Made by a program: the position numbers and the translations under genes. The notes under the pieces are model-generated. The model was not told the origin of the DNA and did not search any database. It worked only from the letters and a program-made list of their open reading frames with translations. Positions 25,048 through 34,979 of a stretch of 64,000 nucleotides of DNA are shown here, piece by piece. How positions within the stretch are numbered: the first letter of the stretch is position 1; each line of letters begins with the position of its first letter. This DNA comes from an uncultured Lachnospiraceae bacterium (GTDB lineage Bacteria > Bacillota > Clostridia > Lachnospirales > Lachnospiraceae), in NCBI GenBank assembly GCA_910585715.1, contig CAJUEX010000007.1, forward strand, positions 37,645 to 101,644, in the 5' to 3' direction.

Positions 25048-28000
25048 TCAGCCCTCTCCCAGCTCCTGCATAAAACAATACCTTCCGCTGCCCAGCTCTT
25101 CCTTTCTCTCCCTGTCCCCATCCGGCAGGAAAAGCACAGCCTCCCCATTTGCCGGTATGGTCACCTCATAGGAAAGTATATTTTCAGAAATGCTCCATTT
25201 CACCTCTACTTTTCCATAAACAGAATCATAATAGCCCTCACAGCTTTGAATTTCCATTGTTTCATCCGCCAGAACAGCCGGTCTGAGCAGAATCCTGCCT
25301 TTGGGAGCATCCATGGAAATGCCAAGCAGGGATTCATATAAAAAAGCTCCCACACTCCCATTGTTGAAATGATTGAAAGAATTCATCCCATCCTTGTGAA
25401 ATCCCGATTCTTTTGTATAGGAGTCCCATCTTTCCCAAATAGTGGTTGCTCCCTGGTTTACACTGTAAAGCCATGAAGGATTTTCCTCCTGCAGCAAAAG
25501 CTCATACGCCAGTTTTGCCTTTCCTTCCTTAACCAGCACCGAAAGCAGCTCCGGCGTACCCAGAAATCCGGTACTCAATCTTTTGCCGTTTCTTTCAATG
25601 GTAGATACCAAATCCGAAACCGTATTTTCTTTTGCCCTGCCATCCAGCAATTCATTGGAAAGCGCCAAAAGACAGGCGGTTTGCGTTCTTTGAGTCAAAT
25701 GCGAATCAATAACATATGTTTTGTTAAAATGTGATTTAACTTTCTTCAACAGTCTTTTGTATTTTCTTACATCCCTTCTTTTATCCAATGCCTGTGCCAT
25801 TTCCATCATCATTCTGGCATCTTTGGCGTAATAGGCAGCAGAAACCATTTCCTTATCTGTTTCCTCAAAAGCAAGCCAGTCTCCAAAGGCTGTAAGAGGA
25901 CCTATTCTTGCCCCCTCTCCCTCAAAATTGCTTATTCCTTCCAGATAATTCATATATCTGCTCATAGAATCATACATGTCTTCTACATAAGCAATGTCCC
26001 CATACTGTTTGTATAATTCATAAGGAATGGAAATTCCGGCATCCGCCCATCCTGCATTGCCGCTTCCGGTAACTGATGAATAAGGAACTGTATCCGTATA
26101 AGCCCCGTCTTCTCTCTGGCTGTCCCTTAAATCTTCAAGCCATTTTTTATAGAAATTTCTTAAATCCTGATTAAATATCGAAGTTTTCAGGAATACCTGT
26201 GTATCCCCTGTCCATCCAAGCCGCTCGTCCCTTTGGGGACAGTCTGTTACTGCCAGTAATAGATTGTTTCTCTGGCTCCACTGAATATTTTCTATAAGCC
26301 TGTTTACTTTTTCATCATCTGTTACAATCTTTCCGCATTCCGGTGAACTGTTGCCAAGAAAGACTGCTGTTAGCTCCAAAAGCTCCACATCCCCGGAAAC
26401 CTCCAGCGAAATATACCGAAATCCAAAATAGGAAAATGCAGTCTGATACTCCTCTGTTTCCTCTTCCCCTGAAGTAATCTTCACCATTGATTGAGCCGTT
26501 CTGTAATTTGCCTGATACAAACTGCCCTTAGGTCCGTCATTCCCCTTTTCTTCCTCTCCGCTGTCATTGAGCATTTCCCCGAAATGAATGGTAATTTCAG
26601 TCCCCGGCTTTGCCTGATATTTTAAATGTGGCACACCTGTCATATTTTGTCCGAAATCAAATATCACAGTCTGCCCCTTTTTTATCTGTAACCCTTCATT
26701 TTTATCATACCACGGGCCTTTCTCCGCAGAATGACTGTTTTTCCCTGCAATATTTTGACTTACCGTATATTGTCCTGCCGTTTTTGCATTTTCTTCCGCT
26801 TCCCCCGCAGCTTCCATCCTTGCAGTCTCATTGATATGTCCATAGGTGCTATTATCGCTGACAGTTCCATCATATATTACAATGCTTTCCGGCTCCCTGC
26901 TGTATTTCTTCTGTTCTTGCACCTGATAGCCGTAAAAGGACTTAAATTCTCCTGCAAATCCCAATGTTTCCTCTGTGGGCATATATACAGGCTTTCTGTC
27001 TTCTTTAGCAGTTTCTTTTCCTTCTGTGTTTTCTATTTTTTCTGCGGTTTCTTTTCTTTCCGCGTTTTCTATTTTTTCTGCGGTTTCTCTTCCTTCCGTA
27101 TTCTCCGCTTCCGTCAGGGATTCTTCTTTTGTGGTTCTCTTCCCGAAATGGTACACTTCTCCATTATAAATATCCGCTGATACTACCGCAGTGTCCTTAC
27201 AGTACTCCCAGCTTTCGTCAGTGGCAATGACCTGGCTGCTGCCATCCTCATATAAAATATGAAGCTCTCCGATAAAAGCGGGCAGATGATAGCCATAGGT
27301 TCCCTGTGAAACTCTGCCGCACCACCAGCCTGTCCCTAACATAAATGCCATGGCATTTTTATCATTTTCTTTCAGATAGTCCGTTATATCATAGGTATTA
27401 TATAAAAGCCGGTCTTCATAATCCGTCCACCCGGGCTTTAATTCATCATAATTCCCTCTTCCCAGCCTCTCACCATTGACATATCCGTCATAAATTCCAA
27501 GGGCACTGGCATAAAGCACTGCTTCCTTTATTTCCTTATTTTCCAGAACAAATTCCTTCCGAAAGACTGCCTGTCCATCCTCATAAATATTTTCCTCCGG
27601 ATTCATGGCAATGAACGCTCCATGGGAAAAAGCATTTTCCTGCCAGAAAGCTGTGGTAAAAAGGGCCTCTTTTGAGCTACCCCGGTTTCCATGGCTGTCT
27701 GTTACCTCCACTGTCCATGCATAGGCAGAATGCTCCTTTAGCTCCTCCCCCTCATAAGGAATGGCAAAGGTATTTTTACTTTTTACCACACCGCTGTCCC
27801 ATACAAGGCTTTTTTCACCGGTAAGCTTATGAATTTCATAAACCCGGATTTCATATGACTTTTGCAAAAAACCCTGTTCCTCTGAAGCCAGCTTCCAGGA
27901 AAACGCCGGAGTTCTGTTATCCACACCAACAGGACTCTGCACAGCATCCACTTCCTGGCTGAAAATCTCAAACTCCCCTGCGCCTTCCTGATGTAAGGTA

Positions 28001-28143
28001 TTAAATGCTTCTTTTTTTCCGCATCCTGTTTGTATGAACAGTAACAAAAAGGTCAACAAAAAGAGAAACCTCAAAGCAAGCCTGCTTTTATTTTTTATGA
28101 CATGATTGTTTTTTTTATATACCCGTCTCTTATCGTGTCTCAT
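25048..28143 (-). CDS. Family 78 alpha-L-rhamnosidase-like lipoprotein
   Basis: The 1031-residue protein starts with a lipoprotein signal (FLFLLTFLLLFIQTGCGKK, lipobox Cys about residue 42). The GH78 features follow: SPVGVDNRTPAFSWKL, AVFRKEFVL, GWWCGRVSQGTYG, and the catalytic (alpha/alpha)6 region DCPQRDERLGWTGDTQVF with the acidic residues, WADAGISIPYELYKQYGD and TTIWERWDSY. It should release terminal rhamnose from glycans outside the cell. An unusual charged repeat (about residues 345-390) of ETAEKIEN-like units interrupts the beta-domain region. The gene converges on the Rpn remnant with a 12-base gap. Function beside rhamnose-synthesis genes may be remodelling or degradation. Confidence 0.87.
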   Translation of the reverse strand: MRHDKRRVYKKNNHVIKNKSRLALRFLFLLTFLLLFIQTGCGKKEAFNTLHQEGAGEFEIFSQEVDAVQSPVGVDNRTPAFSWKLASEEQGFLQKSYEIRVYEIHKLTGEKSLVWDSGVVKSKNTFAIPYEGEELKEHSAYAWTVEVTDSHGNRGSSKEALFTTAFWQENAFSHGAFIAMNPEENIYEDGQAVFRKEFVLENKEIKEAVLYASALGIYDGYVNGERLGRGNYDELKPGWTDYEDRLLYNTYDITDYLKENDKNAMAFMLGTGWWCGRVSQGTYGYHLPAFIGELHILYEDGSSQVIATDESWEYCKDTAVVSADIYNGEVYHFGKRTTKEESLTEAENTEGRETAEKIENAERKETAEKIENTEGKETAKEDRKPVYMPTEETLGFAGEFKSFYGYQVQEQKKYSREPESIVIYDGTVSDNSTYGHINETARMEAAGEAEENAKTAGQYTVSQNIAGKNSHSAEKGPWYDKNEGLQIKKGQTVIFDFGQNMTGVPHLKYQAKPGTEITIHFGEMLNDSGEEEKGNDGPKGSLYQANYRTAQSMVKITSGEEETEEYQTAFSYFGFRYISLEVSGDVELLELTAVFLGNSSPECGKIVTDDEKVNRLIENIQWSQRNNLLLAVTDCPQRDERLGWTGDTQVFLKTSIFNQDLRNFYKKWLEDLRDSQREDGAYTDTVPYSSVTGSGNAGWADAGISIPYELYKQYGDIAYVEDMYDSMSRYMNYLEGISNFEGEGARIGPLTAFGDWLAFEETDKEMVSAAYYAKDARMMMEMAQALDKRRDVRKYKRLLKKVKSHFNKTYVIDSHLTQRTQTACLLALSNELLDGRAKENTVSDLVSTIERNGKRLSTGFLGTPELLSVLVKEGKAKLAYELLLQEENPSWLYSVNQGATTIWERWDSYTKESGFHKDGMNSFNHFNNGSVGAFLYESLLGISMDAPKGRILLRPAVLADETMEIQSCEGYYDSVYGKVEVKWSISENILSYEVTIPANGEAVLFLPDGDRERKEELGSGRYCFMQELGEG
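26985..27125 (-). repeat. Tandem repeat coding for ETAEKIEN-like units inside the rhamnosidase
   Basis: Near-identical 30-base blocks (for example TTTTCTATTTTTTCTGCGGT on the plus strand) recur three to four times. They give a Glu/Lys-rich charged insert in an otherwise globular enzyme. Copy number could vary by slippage. Confidence 0.7.
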
Positions 28144-28263
28144 ATATGCATTTTATCATTCCACTACATATTTTGCTATTCTTTTTCTTTGCATTATTTT
28201 ACCATGCGCAGCCGTTCAGCCTTCCGCTTTCCCGTATACTGCTGTCTTTTTATCTGAATCCGC

Positions 28264-29874
28264 TCAATGCAGAACAATCTCATTAGGCGCCGTATTATAG
28301 CTGATAATTTCCGCTCCCATGCTTTTCATAAGCTCTATATAATGAGGCGTAGTATAATAGCTCTCCTCCCCGGTTTCCCTGTTCCGGTTTTCCATCAGCC
28401 AGTCAGGCGCATCAAACAAAGCAGCCTTAGGAGATACCAGCTCATAAAAGACATCCGGCAGGCTTCCATTGCCGTGATGGGACATCTGTACATAATCCGC
28501 CTTCAGCTTATCCCCGTATTCCGCCATGATTTCATCCGCCACCAGCTCTCCGATATCTGCCAGATATAAAATACTTTCTTCCTTTCCGGACAGCTTAAAT
28601 ACCATGGAACCGTCGTTTAAAATATTGTCGCTTTTGCTGGTTACCAGTTCGTTGCAGCTATGATATACCTCCATTTTCAACCCCAGAACATTTTTTACAT
28701 CTCCTTTTTTCAGCCATGTTACATTCTCATGGCCATTAAGCCCCCGCAGCAGATAGCTATAAGTGTCTACCCGTATTCCCTGCCTTTCCACCGCTTCATA
28801 ATCCATCTCTCCTATCAGGATTTCCCCTATAGAAATTTCCGTCTCATCCCAGCCCGCCTCCAAAATGGAGCAAAGCACCCCGCAATGATCATCATGGGGA
28901 TGGGTAATAATCCAGTAATCCACCCTGCCGCCTCTTTTTTTGATTTCTTCTACCAGGGGAATGGACTGCCATGCCCTGCCTCCATCTATCACTGCCAGCC
29001 CGCCCCTTCCGTCTTCTATCAGATAGCTTAAGCACTGAAGCCCTTCCACATCTGCAAACTGAGTGATAGTATAGCTTTCCGCAGGCTGGTCCTCCAGCTT
29101 ATAAACCGTATAATTTTCGGTCCTTCCGATTTCATAAACAGGATATTTTTCCATATCCTCCGGCAATATATGATGAGAAGCAAATACCAAATACTGATAC
29201 TGGTCCTTTTTCATCTTTTTTATGATACGCCTTAGATTTATTTCATCATTGGACATCACCAGCTGCCTTGCAACCCTCTTGACCTGCTTATAGTTGCCAA
29301 AACTCTTCCTTACAAACAGCATCTCAATATTGGCATTGTACATGCGGATATCTTCTGCAACAGGCTCTGCCACCATTGCCCTCGGGCCTTTAAAGTCCTT
29401 CCTGTTTGGAATAACCAAAGCGTCCTCCGGAAGCTTTTCATAATCCCTCAAAATAATCTCGCTTACCTGAATTGCTTCTTCACTGATTTTGTAAATATTT
29501 TCGGCAGGCTTATATTCAATGCTTGTATACACCGTATTACCGCAAAGTACAATCAAAAGCAGGCAGGGAATCCAAAACCATTTTTTCTTCCGGGAAATAT
29601 ATGCAAAAGCTGCCGCAATACAGACAGGGGACAAAAGAAGCCAGAAAAACCTCTCAAACACTTTCATCATTTTTGCTTTTGACACCACCGTCAGAAGTAT
29701 CGGATTCCCAATAATGAACATAAGGATTGCCCCATACAAAAGATAGACCTTCATCTCCAGACTTTTTTCCTTTCTCAAAAAAAAGAACAAAAAGGCTCCA
29801 AGAAACAAAAGCCCAAAAGCTCCTGTTCCCCAATAGGTATTTACTTCTTCCTTTAATGTGTTAAGCCATAACAT
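28264..29874 (-). CDS. Membrane protein fused to a metallo-beta-lactamase-fold domain
   Basis: Residues 1-110 of the 536-residue protein contain four or five helices. Residues 110-265 form a soluble region ending in YEIGRTENYTVYKL. The remainder is MBL-fold: VDYWIITHPHDDHCGVL (HxHxDH), NDGSMVFKLSG, LYLADIGE and VQMSHHGNGSLP, most like the ComEC/Rec2-type hydrolase domain. The N-terminal two-thirds match the neighbour at 30959-31855 (VGKTENYYVFYR), so this looks like that protein plus a C-terminal MBL domain. The domain probably faces outside or hydrolyses a phospho-linked substrate; the substrate is unknown. Confidence 0.72.
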   Translation of the reverse strand: MLWLNTLKEEVNTYWGTGAFGLLFLGAFLFFFLRKEKSLEMKVYLLYGAILMFIIGNPILLTVVSKAKMMKVFERFFWLLLSPVCIAAAFAYISRKKKWFWIPCLLLIVLCGNTVYTSIEYKPAENIYKISEEAIQVSEIILRDYEKLPEDALVIPNRKDFKGPRAMVAEPVAEDIRMYNANIEMLFVRKSFGNYKQVKRVARQLVMSNDEINLRRIIKKMKKDQYQYLVFASHHILPEDMEKYPVYEIGRTENYTVYKLEDQPAESYTITQFADVEGLQCLSYLIEDGRGGLAVIDGGRAWQSIPLVEEIKKRGGRVDYWIITHPHDDHCGVLCSILEAGWDETEISIGEILIGEMDYEAVERQGIRVDTYSYLLRGLNGHENVTWLKKGDVKNVLGLKMEVYHSCNELVTSKSDNILNDGSMVFKLSGKEESILYLADIGELVADEIMAEYGDKLKADYVQMSHHGNGSLPDVFYELVSPKAALFDAPDWLMENRNRETGEESYYTTPHYIELMKSMGAEIISYNTAPNEIVLH

Positions 29875-29889
29875 ATTAAATCCTCTTTT

Positions 29890-30954
29890 CTACAACAGGA
29901 AAACAGCCATGAGAAACACCTCCGGCAACAGGCTGCAGGCTGCAAAAATACAGTTTTTCCATTTTTTCCTTACAATCAGATTGGCAAGGGCCGAAACACC
30001 TACCACAAGGAAGTTCAGATACAGCCCCGTTTCTCCCATAAAGGCGCTGGCAAGAAGCCCTGCCGTTACCAGAATCCAGTAAGGCAATGCCTCCTTAAGG
30101 CTCTCCTGTTCCCATGCCCGGTTCATAAAATACCATACAAAAGGAAGGCCTATAGTAATAAACAAGGCTTTTCCCTGCCATATACGGGTAATGAGGAAAT
30201 TTTCGGGACTGAATACATAATAATTGCCAAACATATGCAAAAAAGCAAAGAATAGCAGAAACCTTCCCAAATCCTCCTTTTTTTCCATCCATTTATCCGC
30301 CAGCATACAATAAAGCCCATATGCCAGCGGCATGTAAAACAGCGGATACAGATTGTGGCAGATAATCAATGTATGAAGCCTTCCGCTCATAAGACAAAGG
30401 GAAGCCTGATAAACAGGCAGCGCCGCCATAATATACCGGGTCTCGATGGGCATTTGCATCAGACCGTCATAAGCGCTGTACTTCAGCACATAATCATGGG
30501 ACAGGCACATGGAAGACAGCCCCGTATAAAAAGCATCGTCCTTATCCGGTGTGGACATTAACAGGATTACCAGTATCTGGGCTGCCACCAGCCCGGCTCC
30601 CATAAGAAAATAAGGGTCTTTATACCACTTATAAGCATCCCGGCACTTTTCCTCCTGCTTTTCCGGCTTCCGCTCTTTCTGAAAGTACCTGTACCATCCA
30701 AACACTCCTAAAAGCGCCATAAACAGACTGGCTCCAATATAAATCCACGTCAGCAGCCGAAAGCTTCCGTCCAGCAATATAAATACCATGGCGGCTATCT
30801 GGTAAACACTATAATTTAGTACCAGCCCTGTTCCCATGGCTGAAACAGCCAGAAAGCGTCTGTGCTTTACCAGTACCTTTATAAAAATACCGCCTGTCAG
30901 AATCGGAATGACGCACATCCAGAAAAAAGCCAGTCCATATTGAAATATCATGTT
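29890..30954 (-). CDS. Polytopic membrane protein, second copy of a duplicated pair (DUF6077-like)
   Basis: The protein has about 354 residues and about ten membrane helices, with motifs such as PDKDDAFYTGLSSM and ITRIWQGKALFITIGLP. The start at 30954 follows the previous stop by four bases; the frame also opens at 30987 inside the preceding gene. It resembles the protein at 31890-32882 (YEGRAVLTGILLPYCF in the equivalent position). I think both belong to the DUF6077 family, but this is from memory. A GT-C-like or polymer-handling membrane role is possible. Confidence 0.6.
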   Translation of the reverse strand, partial: NMIFQYGLAFFWMCVIPILTGGIFIKVLVKHRRFLAVSAMGTGLVLNYSVYQIAAMVFILLDGSFRLLTWIYIGASLFMALLGVFGWYRYFQKERKPEKQEEKCRDAYKWYKDPYFLMGAGLVAAQILVILLMSTPDKDDAFYTGLSSMCLSHDYVLKYSAYDGLMQMPIETRYIMAALPVYQASLCLMSGRLHTLIICHNLYPLFYMPLAYGLYCMLADKWMEKKEDLGRFLLFFAFLHMFGNYYVFSPENFLITRIWQGKALFITIGLPFVWYFMNRAWEQESLKEALPYWILVTAGLLASAFMGETGLYLNFLVVGVSALANLIVRKKWKNCIFAACSLLPEVFLMAVFLL

Positions 30955-30958
30955 CACA

Positions 30959-31855
30959 TCATTCACCTGCCCGCCTGTAAAATACATAATAATTTTCTGT
31001 CTTTCCTACTTCTTCGTAATTCCTGCTCAAAAAGGCTCCTTCCACATCCACCTTCTTAAGCCTCTTCACTTTAACTCCTCTGTCCTTCCAATGATCGGTT
31101 CCCCTGTGCATGACTACATAGTCACATGCCACGTCGGTATTTAAATTCAGCGTATCCGCCAAAACCTCTACCTGCTGCCATTTATTGCTTAAGGGTCCCT
31201 TCACCGACTCATATGTGCTGTAAAATTCATAAAGCATTTTCTGAGTATCGCTATAGGCTGTTTCATATCCCAATGCTGCCTGTTCCTCCCAAATATCTTT
31301 TCCATAAACAGGATAAAAATCAGCGCTGTATACACGGCAGTCCTTCATCCAGTCCTTTGGCCCCCATACATGGGCTTTTTCCAAGCCTTTTCCTTCCATA
31401 TCTGCCAAAACCAGATCATAGACCTGCACATATTCCTGATTAAGTCCAAAACTGCTGCTCCATGCAGGCGCTTTTTCCATAAATACAGGAGTCCCTGAAA
31501 GAAACACCATCAGAAACAGAAACGCCCCCGTTCCAAAAAGCTTTTTCCAGTCCTGCTCCTTATCTGCCCTTTCGAGTACCAGTACCGCTGCAATACAGAT
31601 AAAAAGAGGAATCTGGCAAAGCCATCGAATCGGATAATACAGAGAAAGTGCCGGAAAACATTTTACCAGCAAAAAAACAGTTAAAGGGCAAAGGAGAAAG
31701 AAATAAGATAACACCCCATATCCTAAAAGAAACCCTTTCTTCTTTCCAAGAAAAAAAAACAGTACTGCAAGAGAAATAAGAAACAATCCCCAATACTTGT
31801 CTTCGAGATTCATGAAATAATAACCAAGCTCCATGCTTTCCTTTATTTCCGCCAT
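30959..31855 (-). CDS. Membrane-anchored companion protein, first copy of a duplicated pair
   Basis: The 298-residue protein has four helices in residues 20-125 and a soluble C-terminal domain ending KTENYYVFYRRAGE. The same order (helices, soluble domain, TENY-VY) occurs in residues 1-270 of the MBL fusion at 28264-29874. No catalytic motif is apparent. It sits between the two polytopic proteins in a tightly packed four-gene run. Confidence 0.6.
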   Translation of the reverse strand: MAEIKESMELGYYFMNLEDKYWGLFLISLAVLFFFLGKKKGFLLGYGVLSYFFLLCPLTVFLLVKCFPALSLYYPIRWLCQIPLFICIAAVLVLERADKEQDWKKLFGTGAFLFLMVFLSGTPVFMEKAPAWSSSFGLNQEYVQVYDLVLADMEGKGLEKAHVWGPKDWMKDCRVYSADFYPVYGKDIWEEQAALGYETAYSDTQKMLYEFYSTYESVKGPLSNKWQQVEVLADTLNLNTDVACDYVVMHRGTDHWKDRGVKVKRLKKVDVEGAFLSRNYEEVGKTENYYVFYRRAGE

Positions 31856-31889
31856 GTTCCTTTCCCCGCCTTTCTAAAATGAAAATCAG

Positions 31890-32882
31890 TTATTTATTCC
31901 GAAATAATTTTCCAATAGCCGCAAGTCCTACAACACATGACAAAGCTGTCATAGCCAAAGGAAGCCCCAAACCATAATCTAATCCTGCTGCCAAAAGCCC
32001 GCCTGCGAGAAGAAGCGCATACTCTGCCAGCCAAACAAAACCTGCTGTAGCTCTCCGGCTTTTATTCTCCTTAAAGGCTGTTAAAAGCAAATAAAAGCAA
32101 TAAGGCAGCAAAATTCCCGTAAGCACGGCTCTTCCTTCATATGCATAATGGAGCATTTGATAAGCCTCATTCATATATGCCTTATCTCCCATAAAAAACA
32201 GAAAGGCATAAATCCACATAAAGAATATGCGCCCGTTTTTCCATTTTTCAAAAAAGTATGCAGCAAATTGATAATAAACCAAAAAGCTGATAAAAAGCAT
32301 CCAAAGGGATATACAGCAAAACAGCAAACCCGTAGTATTTATATGAAACCAGTCTGCCAGACAGGCATAAAATGCAGGCAGGTTCATAAGAGTCCATCCA
32401 AACTCCTTTGGTGCTGACAATGGTTGTCCGGTAAGGGGGTTAAAACCATGAAGGGAATTGGTATCCAAGATAGTATTTACCGTTTCCGGCACCAGATACC
32501 AGCTTTCCAGCTTAGGGGCATATAGGAAAAACAGACTGCCTGCAAGGAGAAAGGCAGGCGCAATACAAAGCAACTCCTTAAGAAGCTCTATGTTTATTTT
32601 TCCTATTTTTTTCCCCTTCCCGAATTTTATAGTTCTTACGCACAAAGCTGCCAGACCTGCGCACATAAGCGCCGCCAATACATAAAGGAACCTGTCAGAC
32701 AGCATTTGAAACTCCCATCCCTTCAAGCCGGCTGTTATTGCCACAGCTTCAAAGCTGCCCCATAAAAGAAGCGTACCGGATAAATAAGTACCGCTTATGG
32801 TTTTCTTGCCGAAAAGCATCCCAAGCAGAAAAGGAGCCGCCAAAAGCACAGCCGCCAATGCCATAATATGAATTATTTCCAT
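31890..32882 (-). CDS. Polytopic membrane protein, first copy of a duplicated pair (DUF6077-like)
   Basis: The 330-residue protein has nine or ten helices and the segments ESWYLVPETVNTILDTNSL and YEGRAVLTGILLPYCFYLLL. It appears homologous to the protein at 29890-30954. It is first in the four-gene run, downstream of palindromic repeat C, with GGAGG just ahead of the start. Its role in surface-glycan biosynthesis is inferred from neighbours only. Confidence 0.6.
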   Translation of the reverse strand: MEIIHIMALAAVLLAAPFLLGMLFGKKTISGTYLSGTLLLWGSFEAVAITAGLKGWEFQMLSDRFLYVLAALMCAGLAALCVRTIKFGKGKKIGKINIELLKELLCIAPAFLLAGSLFFLYAPKLESWYLVPETVNTILDTNSLHGFNPLTGQPLSAPKEFGWTLMNLPAFYACLADWFHINTTGLLFCCISLWMLFISFLVYYQFAAYFFEKWKNGRIFFMWIYAFLFFMGDKAYMNEAYQMLHYAYEGRAVLTGILLPYCFYLLLTAFKENKSRRATAGFVWLAEYALLLAGGLLAAGLDYGLGLPLAMTALSCVVGLAAIGKLFRNK

Positions 32883-32900
32883 AAAGCTCCCTCCTTTTGC

Positions 32901-33118
32901 AACAGTTCAGACAACCGATTTCCCCGCAGACGCAGGAAGTGACTTCCGTCAGAATATGATTTCTAAAGGAGTCCTTATAAAAACGCCAGCGCTTAGCGAG
33001 GTATTTTCGAGCTTAGCACTGTTGCGTTTTTATCAGAGCGGGAGCGTGACGACGTAGAAACATATTCTGACGGAAGTCACTTCCTGCGTCTGTGGGGAAA
33101 CCGATTGTCTGAACTGTT
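32901..33118. repeat. Large palindromic repeat, copy C (218 bp)
   Basis: Same length, termini (AACAGTTCAG / CTGAACTGTT) and core as copy B. Arms differ from B at several places, but the changes are matched on the other arm (for example GGAAGTGACTTCC here versus GGAAGGGACTTC in B). It fills the gap between the GT-C-like gene and the duplicated membrane-protein run. Confidence 0.9.
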
Positions 33119-33137
33119 ACCACCTTTTTCGTTAAGA

Positions 33138-34979
33138 TTACTTCAACTTATAAATATACAAAGGTCCTTCTATGAAAGGTTCCTGATAATTTTCCCTTAT
33201 AAAGCTTCCGAAGGGCTCTTTTTCCAGCCATACCCGATAGTCCATAGTATATTCGCAGTCCAAAAAAATAACAGTAGGTATTCTTTCCGGAAATCTTTCA
33301 TAATACGCAAGTAGCTGCTCTCCAAATGCCGGAGTGCTTATAGTATTTCCGGTACCGATAGATGCCTCTGTCTCACCATACAGAAACATATCAGCGCCCA
33401 CATACAAAAATACATCATCCTTTTTCACATGCTCATGAAGGGAAGCCGTCTTCCATTCATACTGCCTGTAATCCGTATCTCCCAAACGTATATCGCTAAG
33501 CACTCCGTGCCATGCCTTATAATTGGGCTCAAACACGTTCAGCCGCTGGGTTGCCGTATAGCGCACCAGAAATATCCGGCTTGTAAATACCATTGCGGTA
33601 AAGATCAGAACAAATACTACTGTTGCTGCCCTTCCTGTTATTCTGCTACTTGCAGAAGCCCTGTATTTTTCCTGCCTTGATTCCTGCTTCTCGGATTCAG
33701 TTCCTTCTGCCCCGCTCTGCCCTTCCTGACCATTTTCAAAAAATACCCGGATAATCATATATAGTCCCGCCAGAACTGCCGGAAATAAAAAAGACATGGA
33801 ATAATTTGCAGTAAGATTGGATGAAAGCAATACTGCAACTACTAAAAACAGATTTGGAACAATCATCGTATAAAAAAGCACCCTGTCTTTTTCTGTTTTC
33901 TCATAGGTACAGTAAAAGTAAACGCCCAAAACAAGAGTTTGCAAAATAACCGGGAAAAAAATCAGGAAATTCACATCCTTTATAGTATGGAACTGTACAA
34001 GGGCATGTACCGCCTGAAACATCAACAGCATCAAAGACGGCAGATAACTCTCCTTCTTTTTCCATCTTTTCCACAGGCTCCGGCACACATGGCAAATCAG
34101 AATTGCCGGAAGGGTTATTTTTAACATATCCCACAAATACCGGATATGGCTTAAAATATGTTCACTCATAATCTGCTCATGGGATTCATCCATAAACACA
34201 TAAGATAATGCTTCTAAAAAACCTTTCAAAGTTGCGTTTCTTAATATAAAACCGCTTAACACATAACCCATGAACAAAAATCCGCAGACTGCGCAAATCC
34301 CTGTGAATATGCCCATATTCTTCCATATCTGCATTTTTTTCAAACCGGACTGCTTTTCCTCTTTTCCATAACCGGATTTTGTCAGATAGGCAATCACCGC
34401 CCAAAAGGCAACAATCAAAAATACCGCTGCCGGATAGGACAGCACCGTAATACAAAGCCCTATTGCAGCCATGGACAAATACAAAAAGCCATGCCTGCTC
34501 CTTTGCTTTATAAAAAACTGCAGAAGCGACATCATTGTCAGAATCAACCCCCAGCAGCACATCAATGTATACTCCGGAGACTGAATATGCTTTGGAGTAA
34601 AATTAAAAAACAATACGGCAAGCATTCCTGCGCACCTGCCCGTCATATAATGCCTGCAGGTACGATACACATAAACAGCCAAAAGCCCCTGGATGCACAC
34701 GCCTGCAATTCTTAAAAATACCAGCATGCCGATAACAGAGCCTGTCGCTTTTTGAAACAGCCAGACAAGAGGCGCATATAAAACTGCAGAGGTCTGATGA
34801 AGCTCCCACATATCCAGAAACAGCCTGTCCCCTTTTATAAGGCGGCAGGCCATTGTCACTGTATAGGATTCATCAATATCCGCACTAATATAAATAGTCT
34901 TTAATGCCCCTAAAACAGAAAAAGCAAAAACCAGTATCCATATGCCAGTCCAGACAAGCTTATTTATCTTCTTGCTCAT
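33138..34979 (-). CDS. GT-C-like polytopic membrane protein
   Basis: The 613-residue protein has about 12 helices and an early loop, YISADIDESYTVTMACRLI, resembling the acidic first loop of GT-C glycosyltransferases of the ArnT/PMT class. There is a large C-terminal soluble part (about 455-613) with KAWHGVLSD and VFLYVGADMFLYGETEA. It overlaps the rfbC end by 20 bases, so it belongs to the dTDP-rhamnose gene cluster. It probably transfers a lipid-linked sugar outside the membrane; the sugar is unknown. Confidence 0.65.
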   Translation of the reverse strand: MSKKINKLVWTGIWILVFAFSVLGALKTIYISADIDESYTVTMACRLIKGDRLFLDMWELHQTSAVLYAPLVWLFQKATGSVIGMLVFLRIAGVCIQGLLAVYVYRTCRHYMTGRCAGMLAVLFFNFTPKHIQSPEYTLMCCWGLILTMMSLLQFFIKQRSRHGFLYLSMAAIGLCITVLSYPAAVFLIVAFWAVIAYLTKSGYGKEEKQSGLKKMQIWKNMGIFTGICAVCGFLFMGYVLSGFILRNATLKGFLEALSYVFMDESHEQIMSEHILSHIRYLWDMLKITLPAILICHVCRSLWKRWKKKESYLPSLMLLMFQAVHALVQFHTIKDVNFLIFFPVILQTLVLGVYFYCTYEKTEKDRVLFYTMIVPNLFLVVAVLLSSNLTANYSMSFLFPAVLAGLYMIIRVFFENGQEGQSGAEGTESEKQESRQEKYRASASSRITGRAATVVFVLIFTAMVFTSRIFLVRYTATQRLNVFEPNYKAWHGVLSDIRLGDTDYRQYEWKTASLHEHVKKDDVFLYVGADMFLYGETEASIGTGNTISTPAFGEQLLAYYERFPERIPTVIFLDCEYTMDYRVWLEKEPFGSFIRENYQEPFIEGPLYIYKLK

